Source: CALNYZ01 sp942490945
GTDB lineage: Bacteria; Pseudomonadota; Gammaproteobacteria; UBA6429; Thiohalophilaceae
Assembly: GCA_942490945.1 (NCBI GenBank)
Contig: CALNYZ010000017.1
Coordinates: forward strand, 310,001-374,000
Reading direction: 5' to 3'
Length of the DNA: 64,000 bases
Below, in pieces: positions 33,622 to 42,768 of this stretch. Positions within the stretch are counted from its first letter, which is position 1; every line of letters begins with the position of its first letter. The position numbers and the translations under genes were made by a program. The notes under the pieces are model-generated. The model ran no database searches and was not told the DNA's origin. It was given only the letters and a program-made list of their open reading frames with translations.

Positions 33622-35199
33622 CTATGAATTTTGCTGAAAATACGACTCCAAAAACGCGTCAAATGATATGCTATCGGCCGATTCAATTTCTTTTTGCGCA
33701 TCCAGAGAATCGCTCGCCCATTTTTTGAATTCTGCAAGCACCTCTTGTTCCATTTCTACTGATGCAAAATACTCGGCATGCTGATCAGACATGCGTTTTG
33801 CAAAATGGTAAAAACCTTCTTTATTGTCACTCATTTCCTGCAACATCACCGCGGAGGGAGTCGAATCAGAATGGCGTAATGCTTCAGCTTGTTGTTGCAA
33901 GGATCGCATATAGGGCTGACCAACACGATCAGTATCAAGAATTTCACAAATCCCCTGCATTTTGTCACACACTTCCAGTCCCCACCCTGACATGGAAACG
34001 GGTTTTGACTCTCTGTGTAAGCGTAATGTCGGGTCACGACCACCATGCGCTACAAGCAGTTCATTCTGATCAATTTCTTTTTGTTGTACTTTTGTGAATT
34101 CCTGGCTCGGTTCCAGCAAACAATAAAGCATTAGTGCTTCTATAAAGCGGCATTGATCTTCCGTTACACCCAAAGGCGCATAGGCATTCACATCCAGAGA
34201 TCGTAATTCTACATAGCGAACGCCACGTTTTTGCAGCGCTTCAATCGGTTTTTCCATGCCTTCCAGGATTTGTTTTGGACGCACCGTTGAATAATATTCA
34301 TTTTCAATTTGTAAAATATTGGCATTCAATTGTCGATATTCGCCGTTAACCTTGATACCAATTTTTTCATATTCAAGGCACGGTGTTTCAATGGCGTGTT
34401 TTAAACTTTGAATATAGTTATCCAGACTATTGTAGTTTGCCTTAACACCTGTTTTATTCTCCTTGTTATTTTGATAACCAATATTTCCCATACGTAAGGA
34501 TGTCGCAAATGGCTGGTAAAATGTATTTTCATTAAAACTGGTAAGATCTGTATCCTTTCCATTCAGAAACGATTTACATACAGCGGGTGAGGCGCCGAAC
34601 AAATAGGGAATGAGCCAACCTACTTTTTGCAGGTTACGTAATAAATCGAAATATGATTGGGAAATAAAATCCCGGCCTGGTTGTTTGTTTCCTGTTAACT
34701 GTTTATATATTTCCCAGAATTCATCGGAGAATGAATAGTTAAAATGTACGCCCGCAATCACCTGCATTACCTTGCCATACCGGTGTCCCAGCCCTTCACG
34801 ATAGACAGTTTTCATCTTGCCCTTATTCGATGTGCCGTACTGTGCGATCGGAATACCGGTTTCACCTGCCACCACGCACGGCATGCTGGTAGCCCAGAGA
34901 ATCTCATCTTCCAGATTCTCATACACATACTTGTGCGTATTACATAAAAACTTGAGAGCTTCATCAAGTGTCGAACACGGTGGTGTGATGAACTCCATTA
35001 ATGCTTCTGAATAATCGGTTGTAATATAGGGATGTGTCAGTGCGGAACCGAAAACACGTGGGTGTGCTGTTTGTGCAATTGAACCGGATTGATTTACACG
35101 CAGACATTCTTTTTCCAGGCCTATCTTTCGTGAACGAATGGCAGAAGTAGAAGCTGTATCGACCAGTTTCTTCAGGCGTGATTCAAATATTGCGGTCAA
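33622..35199 (-). CDS. gshA: Glutamate-cysteine ligase (gamma-proteobacterial type)
   Basis: 525 residues, near the 518 of E. coli GshA. It joins glutamate and cysteine, the first step of glutathione synthesis. Motifs: IGLEKECLRVN (metal-binding Glu residues), TTDYSEALMEFITPP, YGKVMQVIAGVHFNYS, MGNIGYQN, and RGVRYVELRSLDVNAYAPLG. The start is TTG at 35199. No gshB is nearby. The glutathione made here serves GloA in the same window. Confidence 0.96.
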   Translation of the reverse strand: MTAIFESRLKKLVDTASTSAIRSRKIGLEKECLRVNQSGSIAQTAHPRVFGSALTHPYITTDYSEALMEFITPPCSTLDEALKFLCNTHKYVYENLEDEILWATSMPCVVAGETGIPIAQYGTSNKGKMKTVYREGLGHRYGKVMQVIAGVHFNYSFSDEFWEIYKQLTGNKQPGRDFISQSYFDLLRNLQKVGWLIPYLFGASPAVCKSFLNGKDTDLTSFNENTFYQPFATSLRMGNIGYQNNKENKTGVKANYNSLDNYIQSLKHAIETPCLEYEKIGIKVNGEYRQLNANILQIENEYYSTVRPKQILEGMEKPIEALQKRGVRYVELRSLDVNAYAPLGVTEDQCRFIEALMLYCLLEPSQEFTKVQQKEIDQNELLVAHGGRDPTLRLHRESKPVSMSGWGLEVCDKMQGICEILDTDRVGQPYMRSLQQQAEALRHSDSTPSAVMLQEMSDNKEGFYHFAKRMSDQHAEYFASVEMEQEVLAEFKKWASDSLDAQKEIESADSISFDAFLESYFQQNS

Positions 35200-35312
35200 A
35201 GTAAGGTCTCTGTTTCAATAATCCATCATTATCGCGGATATCCCTGCATCTGTCACTGTCGATGTGCTGCGTTTAACTGTCAGGCTCAAACAATTTCGCA
35301 GCTGAAATAAAA

Positions 35313-35333
35313 AAGCCCTGGAGGATAGGGCTT
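35313..35333 (-). terminator. Rho-independent terminator downstream of parA-like gene
   Basis: Inverted repeat AAGCCCT / AGGGCTT around a 7-nt loop. On the minus strand the stem is followed by TTTTTTAT. It lies about 57 bp beyond the stop of the ParA-like gene (35391), ending the merR-parA transcription unit before gshA. Confidence 0.85.
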
Positions 35334-35390
35334 AAAGGTGTGGAGGGAAATTATTATTATAGTTCAGGTCAGGTCGTGCATAGTCATCTA

Positions 35391-36206
35391 CTAAATTGTT
35401 GCATAACGCAGCGTGGTGTCTTCACTTATGTAATCTGCTTCTTTCTTCACAAACCTCGTCACATTACATTCGACATAATGTGCAGCCAGTTTGTCGTAAT
35501 CAACTGCAGCCGACGATGTGGCATCATACCGGCCGATAGGCAAGCTGTAACAGACCGACTCTTTAAGGCGTACGGTATTATGAATCATGATGGGTAATAC
35601 ATTATCCGGGAAGCGTTCCCATATTTTGCGTAAAAACATGCGACATATTTTGGTGCGGTTATCAACCATGGTTGGCAAGACCTTAAAGGGAATCCGCATG
35701 CGACGCCGCGTCTCTAATTGTTCCAGCGTTTCACACAGTCTTTCTATTCCATCGAGTGAAAACAAACTCATTTCTATTGGCACCAGCACTTCATCCGCTG
35801 CAAGCAAGGCGTTGATGGACAACCTGCCAAGCGCGGGAGGACAGTCAATGATGAGAAAATCGTAGGTCATATCCAGTGGATCCAGATAATTATCCAGATC
35901 ATCTTCCTTGGTGATTGATAGTTGATGTTCCGCCGCGACCAGTGCCATCGAAGCGGGCAACAAATCCAGATTCTTCTGCACCTCATGAAGTATGACATCA
36001 CGTATCGATTTACGACCGGCAAAAACGTCATACAGCGTTGCCAGCTCCTGTCCACACTTACCCAGCCCCAGCGTGGCATGCGCCTGGGCATCCATGTCAA
36101 TCAGTAGTACGCGTTGGCCCTGTTGACCGAGACTGGCGGCAAGATTGATGGCTGTAGTGGTTTTTCCACAGCCTCCCTTTTGGTTAGCAACTGCAATTGT
36201 TTTCAT
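35391..36206 (-). CDS. ParA/Soj-family ATPase
   Basis: 271 residues from MKTIAVANQKGGCGKTTTAI. It has the deviant Walker A motif KGGCGKTT, LLIDMDAQAHATLGL (Walker A') and DFLIIDCPPALG (Walker B). Such ATPases form gradients that position chromosomes, plasmids or large protein assemblies. There is no parB or chromosomal origin gene nearby, so it is an orphan ParA, paired only with the upstream MerR-like gene. AAGGGG stands 6 nt before the ATG at 36206; the ATG two codons earlier abuts the ribosome site and is rejected. Confidence 0.88.
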   Translation of the reverse strand: MKTIAVANQKGGCGKTTTAINLAASLGQQGQRVLLIDMDAQAHATLGLGKCGQELATLYDVFAGRKSIRDVILHEVQKNLDLLPASMALVAAEHQLSITKEDDLDNYLDPLDMTYDFLIIDCPPALGRLSINALLAADEVLVPIEMSLFSLDGIERLCETLEQLETRRRMRIPFKVLPTMVDNRTKICRMFLRKIWERFPDNVLPIMIHNTVRLKESVCYSLPIGRYDATSSAAVDYDKLAAHYVECNVTRFVKKEADYISEDTTLRYATI

Positions 36207-36312
36207 TGTCATCCCCTTACTTACCGTCTGGTTAACTCATTCACGCAACGTATCGATTTATTCGACGTTTGCTACAATTTTGTAAATTCAAGCTCCTGCC
36301 AGCGCACCAGCC

Positions 36313-36786
36313 TTAACTGGCAACATTGGCTTCCGGCGTTTTTTGAAATAAATCCTGCTGTTCGACCAGTAAATCTGCCTGTGGATTCGACCGCATCACC
36401 TGGCGCGCCAATTCTTTTTCCAGCTCGGCAACTTCTAATATCCACTCCTGACCGCTGATTGCGTCAATTACCATACCTTGATGGAATACCAGCACCACAT
36501 CACCCGTGGCGACCAATTTGAGAGTAGATAATGGCTGAGACTGTTGCGGCAAATAACTCGTGAGCGCCTGGATACTTTTGCGTATTTTTTGAGTCGAGAC
36601 GCCCTGCTCAAGTAACCGTTTGACGGTTTTCAGGGCAATTAAATCTGTGAAGGTGTAGCGCGCATGGCCACCATTTGTCTGTTTTGTGGGGATGATGAGG
36701 CCGGTTTGACGCCAGTACGTCAGCTGTCTTGGCGTGAGTCCAGTTACATTGACTACTTGTTGTCGAGAGTATCCAGCCTGTGTCAT
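36313..36786 (-). CDS. MerR-family transcriptional regulator
   Basis: 157 residues. The N-terminal winged helix is typical of MerR: SRQQVVNVTGLTPRQLTYWRQTGLI, then GGHARYTFTDLIALKTVKRLLEQG. The C-terminal half is a dimerisation helix and a small domain without the metal-binding cysteines of the metal sensors. It lies 107 bp upstream of the ParA-like gene on the same strand. A 10-bp inverted repeat at 36852-36878, 66 bp upstream of its start, may be its own operator. Confidence 0.85.
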   Translation of the reverse strand: MTQAGYSRQQVVNVTGLTPRQLTYWRQTGLIIPTKQTNGGHARYTFTDLIALKTVKRLLEQGVSTQKIRKSIQALTSYLPQQSQPLSTLKLVATGDVVLVFHQGMVIDAISGQEWILEVAELEKELARQVMRSNPQADLLVEQQDLFQKTPEANVAS

Positions 36787-37124
36787 TAATTACGCATCCC
36801 GCGTTTTTACTTGCACTAAACATAGTCGTTTTGCTTAATTTTGCAAGAAATGTGACAAAAACGTGGTATTTTTGTCACTATTTCGCGGCATTTAGCAACC
36901 GTTGACAGATTTTACCTCATGTAAAATATATGAAATTTATCCAGGTACTTGTTTTCACTGTGTTTAATATATAAACAACTGATCAACTCATATTCAGGCA
37001 TATTACAACTGGCAGACTAAATTTGTACATTAGTTAACCATTATATGCATATCACTTTGCATGTTTTTTGTCTCAACCTTGTTTTTTCAAGTAGAATGGG
37101 CGTCCGGGTTGTAGGAGAGAGTAT
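36787..37124. other. Divergent regulatory region between merR-parA and the phosphate-binding-like gene
   Basis: A 338-bp AT-rich spacer without a supported gene. It contains a perfect 10-bp inverted repeat (36852-36878) and, nearer the plus-strand gene, several A/T runs that could hold a promoter. Nothing else with clear structure was seen. Confidence 0.5.
36852..36878. promoter_or_regulatory. Perfect 10-bp inverted repeat, candidate operator
   Basis: GTGACAAAAA and TTTTTGTCAC are separated by 7 bp. A spaced dyad of this kind, 66 bp upstream of the MerR-like gene start, is the expected form of an autoregulatory operator, although MerR sites usually lie between -35 and -10. There is no T-run beyond the dyad and no gene ending here, so a terminator is unlikely. 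Confidence 0.55.
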
Positions 37125-38057
37125 ATGTTGCACCAGATTATTATTAAAAAATCCCCATCATCTGCGTTTTGGCGCTACTTTCTGAGCGTGGCCATGCTGA
37201 CTGCCTTTGTTGGTCAAACATCGGCCGCTGCCGCACCAGCAAATACCAATACAGAAGCGAATGTTATCCAATGGGCTGGCTGTGGTATTACCAAAAAAGC
37301 CTTCATGAAAGAACTTGCAAAAGGCTATGAGGCGAAAACGGGTATCAAGGTCAATTTACAGGGCGGTGGCGCAACCCGTGGAATTCGAGACACAGCGAAT
37401 ATGCGCATTGATATGGGCGGCTCCTGCCGTATGAGTCTGCCTGAAATTGACCGTGTCGAACTGCATGCATCGCTACATCCAGTGGCATGGGATGCGCTTG
37501 CCATTATTGTCAATAAACAGAACAGCGTAAAAAACATCACTACCGAACAGGTAAAAGATATTTATCTCGGCAAATTAACTAACTGGAAGTCGATTAATGG
37601 TAAGGATGCACCAATAAACCTGTATGTACGACGCGGCAATATTTCCGGTGTTGGTTATGCAATTCGACAATACCTGTTCGCCAACAGTGGTATCAAGTTT
37701 GTTACCAAAAGCGAATTTATAACAAAATCTTCAGGACCACTGGAAAAAGCGGTGGTCAAGGATCCAAATGCCATAGCCATTACCGGTGTCAGTAGTGCGC
37801 GCAAGCGATCAGTAAAAATAATCGGCTTTGACGGTAAAACACCCACATTTGCCAATGTACGTGACGGCAAGTACACCTTATATCGACCACTGTATCTGGT
37901 GACTAACCCTCAGCCTTCGCAACAAGTGAAAGATTTTATTGCCTTTGCCAGCTCCAAAGAGGGTCGAGCCATTATTCGAAATAACGGCACGGTACCCTAT
38001 CTTGATGCACCGCGTTTGTTATCAAAAATGCTTGTCTACGGCTTTGATGTCAAATAA
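37125..38057 (+). CDS. Periplasmic phosphate-binding-like (PstS/PBP family) protein
   Basis: 310 residues with a signal peptide (FLSVAMLTAFVGQTSAAAA). It has the PBP-like fold: WAGCGITKKAFMKELAKGYEAKTGIKVNLQ, GGGATRGIRD, DMGGSCRMSLP, VRRGNISGVGYAIRQYLF. It resembles PstS-like solute-binding proteins, but no pstCAB genes adjoin it, and a Cys is present at residue ~50 in the mature protein. It may be a stand-alone phosphate or oxyanion sensor. AGGAGAG precedes the ATG. The start is certain. Confidence 0.8.
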   Translation: MLHQIIIKKSPSSAFWRYFLSVAMLTAFVGQTSAAAAPANTNTEANVIQWAGCGITKKAFMKELAKGYEAKTGIKVNLQGGGATRGIRDTANMRIDMGGSCRMSLPEIDRVELHASLHPVAWDALAIIVNKQNSVKNITTEQVKDIYLGKLTNWKSINGKDAPINLYVRRGNISGVGYAIRQYLFANSGIKFVTKSEFITKSSGPLEKAVVKDPNAIAITGVSSARKRSVKIIGFDGKTPTFANVRDGKYTLYRPLYLVTNPQPSQQVKDFIAFASSKEGRAIIRNNGTVPYLDAPRLLSKMLVYGFDVK

Positions 38058-38063
38058 CACGGT

Positions 38064-39197
38064 TTACTTTACAGCATAGACCTGACGTTGCCGCTCAATG
38101 ACATGTGGCGACGTCAGGTACGCCATAGTGCCCATTTCTATTAAACGACTCACCGTACGTTCAAAGGCAAACGCCATCCGCTCACCATTATAAAGTTTTT
38201 CAGGAGAAGCTGCGGCCGTCGCCAGCAACTGTACATGATGATCATACAGGGCATCGACCAGATGAATAAAACGCTTGGCCGCACTGTCACTGGCCGGCGT
38301 AAATACCGGAATATTCCCCAGAATGACTGTGTGGTATGTTTTGGCAATATCGATATAGTCGTGCGCAGATCGTGGTGTATTACAAATCGCATCAAAATCG
38401 AACCAGATGGTATCATCGGCCAGTGCGCGATACTCGATCACCCGGTGGTTTAGCTCCAGTTGCCGATTATGCTTTGGAGTACACGGTGCGATTGAATGCA
38501 TGCGTTCACTTAACCACTTCTCACTTTGCTCTATGTTTCGCGTCACAATATAAACGTCATTATCTTCAATTTTTGAAAATCGATAATCAGTACCAGTGCC
38601 TATATTAAATTCACGGGTATGTTTCTTGAGTAACTCTATTGCCGGTAGAAATCTTTCCCGCTGCAATCCATTTTTGTAAAGGTCATCAATGGGAATATTG
38701 GATGTGGCAACAATGGTTACACCTTGTGTAATCAATGCTTCCAGCAGTCTGGCCATGATCATGGCATCACCGATATCGTGCACATGAAATTCATCAAGAC
38801 AAAGAATGCGATTCTGTTGTGCAAATCTGTTCGCCACTATCTTGAGTGGACTCGGTGATTTTGGCAACAGACGCAGTTGCTCGTGTATCTCACGCATAAA
38901 ACTGTGAAAATGGACGCGGTGTTTTTCTTCAAAATCCAGGCATTGATAAAACTGATCGATCAGATATGTTTTGCCACGACCGGTACTGCCCCAGAAATAC
39001 AGTCCGGGAATATATTCAGGCCTGCCTGTAAATATCCGGCCCAGCAAGCCCTGTTTGGCTACGCTTGCCGATTGTAACCGCTCATATAATTGTTGTGTTA
39101 ATTCAACGGCGCTACGTTGAGCCGGATCCTCGATGAAATCATCTCGATCCAGATCCTTCAAATATAACTTGAGCGGTGTGTTTAACATCTGGGTCAT
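38064..39197 (-). CDS. zapE: Cell division protein ZapE (AFG1-like ATPase)
   Basis: 377 residues, the usual length for the family (375 in E. coli). Walker A GSTGRGKTYLID, Walker B RILCLDEFHVHDIGDA, and sensor region TIVATSNIPIDDLYKNGLQRERFLPAI are intact. ZapE is an ATPase that associates with FtsZ and destabilises rings under low oxygen or stress conditions in E. coli. Convergent with the phosphate-binding-like gene (6 bp) and divergent from the OmpV-like gene. Confidence 0.95.
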   Translation of the reverse strand: MTQMLNTPLKLYLKDLDRDDFIEDPAQRSAVELTQQLYERLQSASVAKQGLLGRIFTGRPEYIPGLYFWGSTGRGKTYLIDQFYQCLDFEEKHRVHFHSFMREIHEQLRLLPKSPSPLKIVANRFAQQNRILCLDEFHVHDIGDAMIMARLLEALITQGVTIVATSNIPIDDLYKNGLQRERFLPAIELLKKHTREFNIGTGTDYRFSKIEDNDVYIVTRNIEQSEKWLSERMHSIAPCTPKHNRQLELNHRVIEYRALADDTIWFDFDAICNTPRSAHDYIDIAKTYHTVILGNIPVFTPASDSAAKRFIHLVDALYDHHVQLLATAAASPEKLYNGERMAFAFERTVSRLIEMGTMAYLTSPHVIERQRQVYAVK

Positions 39198-39274
39198 TTA
39201 TTATTCTGTTTTCACTCTGCAATTATATTCTAATCCGTAATATACTAATCGAACACAGCGAGGGAGAACTTTAA

Positions 39275-40096
39275 TTGAATATAAGAGTGTATCTGGGTTT
39301 ATTGACCTTTTTTATTACGACTTACCCTGCCATGGCACAGGAAATACCTAAATGGGAGTTCGGTATAGGTGTTGGTGGTGCTCGCATCCCTCACTACAGA
39401 GGTTCTGATCAACATGAAGATTACCTGATTCCTCTGCCTTATATAAGGTATAACGGCGATAAACTGAAGGTTGACCGTGAAGGTGGCCGGTTCTTTTTTT
39501 ATGAAACCGAAACGACAAAACTCGATTTAAGCATGGCCTTTGCTCCACCGGTCGACAGTGAAGACAATCAGGCACGCAGTGGAATGCCGGATCTCGATCC
39601 GGTTATTGAGATTGGACCCCGATTTCAGTACACCCTCTATGAAACAACGGATAAAAATCTTCGTATGCGCTTCGCCGCTCCGGTTCGCGCAGCAATCGCA
39701 ACAGATTTAAGCAACTCGGAAGGTATAGGCCTGGTCTTCTCCCCCTATTTTCAGGTGCGTTACTACAATGGTGCAGAATCTGCGATTTCAATTGGCCCAA
39801 TATGGGCAACAGAAGACTATCATGATTATTTTTACCAGGTTGACTCACAATACGTCACTGCAAGTCGTCCTGCCTATAATGCACGCGGCGGTTATAGTGG
39901 CGCACGTATTACTTTATCAACCAGCTATAGGCATAAAAAAATCTGGTATGGACTGTTTGCCCGTTACGATAATATTAGCGGCGCTGTCTTCGAAGACAGT
40001 CCATTAGTCAGGCAAAAAGACACATTAACCATTGGTTTTGGTATTGCCTATGTTTTTGCTGAATCAGACGAAAAAGTGAGCGTGTTTCAACACTAG
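39275..40096 (+). CDS. MipA/OmpV-family outer membrane protein
   Basis: 273 residues with a signal peptide (VYLGLLTFFITTYPAMAQ). Begins the mature part with WEFGIGVGGARIPHYRGSD, the MipA/OmpV hallmark, followed by alternating amphipathic strands and an aromatic-rich end (TIGFGIAYVF). E. coli MipA is a scaffold protein linking murein synthase and hydrolase; other members are OmpV-type porins. The start is a TTG at 39275 preceded by GAGGGAG. Transcribed alone; the next gene, ribF, converges on it (2 bp). Confidence 0.85.
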   Translation: MNIRVYLGLLTFFITTYPAMAQEIPKWEFGIGVGGARIPHYRGSDQHEDYLIPLPYIRYNGDKLKVDREGGRFFFYETETTKLDLSMAFAPPVDSEDNQARSGMPDLDPVIEIGPRFQYTLYETTDKNLRMRFAAPVRAAIATDLSNSEGIGLVFSPYFQVRYYNGAESAISIGPIWATEDYHDYFYQVDSQYVTASRPAYNARGGYSGARITLSTSYRHKKIWYGLFARYDNISGAVFEDSPLVRQKDTLTIGFGIAYVFAESDEKVSVFQH

Positions 40097-40098
40097 AT

Positions 40099-41028
40099 TT
40101 ATTCGATGCCAAAATATTTGCTGGCAATTTTTACATCGTCAGCAATTTTTTCTTTAAGTTGCTCAAGACTGTCGAATTTCAGTTCATCACGAATTTTTTT
40201 AATAAACCTGACATCCACACACTTGCCATAGATATCCCGGTTAAAATTAAATATATACACTTCAAGAATTACCTGATTTCCATCCACGGTTGGCCGGGTA
40301 CCGATACTGGCAACAGCCGGCAGAGGCCTCGCTTCTATACCCGCAACTTCTACAATATAAATCCCGTTCAACGGAGACACACGGCGACGTATGTGTATAT
40401 TTGCTGTGGGATAACCTAATACACGTCCCAATTTTTCACCATGCGCAACGCGTCCACTCATACTGTACTGTCGATTTAACAGCTGCTTTACCGTATCTAA
40501 TTCCGCCAGTTCCAGTGCCTGTCTTACCCGTGTACTACTCACACGCTCTCCGCCAAGGGAGAACGTCTCCATACTGACTACCTTGAATCCGGCTTGTGCA
40601 CCGGCTTTTTCAAGACTTTGAAATGTACCTTCACGATTTTTACCAAAACGAAAATCATCACCTACAACGAGATATTTAACTCCCAGACCATTGATTAATA
40701 TTCTGTCAATAAAATCCTGATAACCCTGCTCTGCAAACTGTTTCGTGAAGTGAATACACAATACCATATCAACATTACATTGCTGTAATGCCTGGATTTT
40801 CTCGCGTAGTCTTGTCAATCGTGCGGGCGCTTTTGCCGCCGCAAAGAATTCCATCGGTTGTGGTTCAAAAATTACAACCACACTCGGAACATTTAATCTG
40901 GCAGCTTCAACATTGAGCTGTTTGATAACCGCTTGATGTCCACAATGCACACCATCAAAATTTCCGATTGTAGCCACACAGCCTTTGCTGACTTTTGACA
41001 GGCCGTTAATGCCCCTAATGATTTGCAT
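40099..41028 (-). CDS. ribF: Bifunctional riboflavin kinase / FAD synthetase
   Basis: 309 residues. N-terminal FMN adenylyltransferase domain with GNFDGVHCGHQAVI (nucleotidyltransferase HxGH-like motif) and DDFRFGKNREGT, and ISSTRVRQALE in the linker; C-terminal riboflavin kinase with GYPTANI and NGIYIVEV. Converts riboflavin to FMN and then FAD in the cytoplasm. The start overlaps the end of murJ by 14 bp; murJ-ribF adjacency is common in gammaproteobacteria. Confidence 0.96.
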   Translation of the reverse strand: MQIIRGINGLSKVSKGCVATIGNFDGVHCGHQAVIKQLNVEAARLNVPSVVVIFEPQPMEFFAAAKAPARLTRLREKIQALQQCNVDMVLCIHFTKQFAEQGYQDFIDRILINGLGVKYLVVGDDFRFGKNREGTFQSLEKAGAQAGFKVVSMETFSLGGERVSSTRVRQALELAELDTVKQLLNRQYSMSGRVAHGEKLGRVLGYPTANIHIRRRVSPLNGIYIVEVAGIEARPLPAVASIGTRPTVDGNQVILEVYIFNFNRDIYGKCVDVRFIKKIRDELKFDSLEQLKEKIADDVKIASKYFGIE

Positions 41029-42586
41029 TTGTCCAGCCTGGCCGTTTTAATTCTGAAAATTTCCAGCCCGTCATTCGTAAAATTAAAAAATAGGTCGCCA
41101 CACAAGCAGGAACGATAATTACCATTTGCGTGATTCGTCCGGTAATTGTCTCCCCATACCAGTGGGTCATATCACCAGTCAGAAAATACATAACAACTGA
41201 CATCATTGCTGTTGCAAAAAACACCTGTACAAATAACCTTAACCAGCCGTGATTAACCACTAGTACACCATTTTTTCGTAACCCCCACCATAATAACAAG
41301 GCATTCAGCACACCAGAACAGGCTGTTGCAAGTGCCAGACCTGCATGCGCACCATTAATATTTAACTTGAGCATAGCTACCACAAAAATAATATTCAGCA
41401 CCATGTTGGCTACCAGCGAAATAATTGCATACTTGACAGGGGTTTTTGTGTCCTGTCTGGCGTAATAGCCGGGCGCGAGTACTTTTACAAACATGTGTGC
41501 AGCGAGACCAAATGCATAAGCCTGCAAGGCCAATGCTGACATTTCAATCTGATAGACAGTAAATTCGCCGTGTAAAAACATGACGCTTAAAATCGGTGCG
41601 GCAAGATAAAACATCGCAATTGATGCCGGCACGCTCACTATCAACACCCAGCGCATGGCCCAGTCCAGCATATGTGAGAAACCGGCAGGATCACTGGCTG
41701 CATGCCGTGCCGACAATCCTGGCAGTATTACAGTGGCCAGCGCAATGCCGAATACACCAAGAGGAAATTCCAGTAACCTGTCCGCATAATAAAGCCAGGA
41801 GATGGAACCAGTGACAAGGAACGAAGCAATCAAAATATCAAACAACAGGTTGATTTGCATGACAGACGATCCAAGAATACCCGGCCCCATTAACCTGAGT
41901 ATCCTGCGCACGCCACTGTCGCGCCATCCCCATTTTGGAAACCGTAGCAGTTTTAATTTATATATAAATGGAAGCTGAATCAGGAACTGTAGTATACCCG
42001 CGACAAGTACCGCCCATGCCATTGCCTTGATGGGTTCGGAAAAATAATCACGAAAAAATATTGCGCCGCAGATTAAACTCAAGTTTAGAAGCACCGGGGT
42101 AAAGGCTGGTACACCATACTTTCCGTGGCTGTTTAACACACCACCTGACAATGCTGTCAACGAAATAAATAATATATAGGGAAATGTAATCCTGAACATA
42201 TCTGTGGTTAAGGCAATTTTTTCCGGCTGATCGATATATCCCCATGCGATGGCCATAACAATCAGCGGTGCAAAAAAATAGGCCACGACACACATAATTA
42301 ATAACACGCCGCCCAGTGTGCCGCTGGTATGTTGCACGAGACTTGCCACGTCGTCTTTGGAACGCTGTACTTTGTATTCGGTTAATACAGGGATAAAGGC
42401 CTGCGAGAAGGCACCTTCACCAAAAAGTCTGCGTAAAAAATTGGGTAATTTGAAAGCGATAAAAAAGGCATCTGTCGCCTTTGATGTACCGAAATAATGC
42501 GCCATGACAATATCGCGCACCAGGCCACTGATCCGGGACAGCAGCGTATTGCTGCTTACTATGAAGGTTGATCTCAACAGTCCCAT
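41015..42586 (-). CDS. murJ: Lipid II flippase MurJ
   Basis: 523 residues with about 14 transmembrane segments of the MOP/MVF fold. The N-terminal GLVRDIVMAHYFGTSKATDAF and RRLFGEGAFSQAFIPVL blocks are signature MurJ sequence, with the functional Arg residues in the first helices. It moves lipid II from the cytoplasmic to the periplasmic face of the inner membrane for peptidoglycan synthesis. Overlaps ribF. Most gammaproteobacteria have rpsT divergent from here; it is not found in this window. Confidence 0.96.
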   Translation of the reverse strand: MGLLRSTFIVSSNTLLSRISGLVRDIVMAHYFGTSKATDAFFIAFKLPNFLRRLFGEGAFSQAFIPVLTEYKVQRSKDDVASLVQHTSGTLGGVLLIMCVVAYFFAPLIVMAIAWGYIDQPEKIALTTDMFRITFPYILFISLTALSGGVLNSHGKYGVPAFTPVLLNLSLICGAIFFRDYFSEPIKAMAWAVLVAGILQFLIQLPFIYKLKLLRFPKWGWRDSGVRRILRLMGPGILGSSVMQINLLFDILIASFLVTGSISWLYYADRLLEFPLGVFGIALATVILPGLSARHAASDPAGFSHMLDWAMRWVLIVSVPASIAMFYLAAPILSVMFLHGEFTVYQIEMSALALQAYAFGLAAHMFVKVLAPGYYARQDTKTPVKYAIISLVANMVLNIIFVVAMLKLNINGAHAGLALATACSGVLNALLLWWGLRKNGVLVVNHGWLRLFVQVFFATAMMSVVMYFLTGDMTHWYGETITGRITQMVIIVPACVATYFLILRMTGWKFSELKRPGWTNANH

Positions 42587-42768
42587 ATTAGTATCGAAAC
42601 TTCGCAGGAAATAATATCAGAATATACATTTCGTTTAACACACCTTTGTATCAGAGAGATATATTATACGAGGTGACCATGAATTCCTACTCTTATAAAA
42701 TTCTCACAGTGATAAAAATTCACAGCTGCCTGTAAAAACAGACATCAGCATATTACATGTAAATTTAC

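Noticed and set aside
42679..42735. Very short frame (18 codons) with GAGGTG upstream of murJ, where rpsT often lies
   Set aside because: Not S20 (no Lys/Ala-rich sequence) and too short to support; probably chance.
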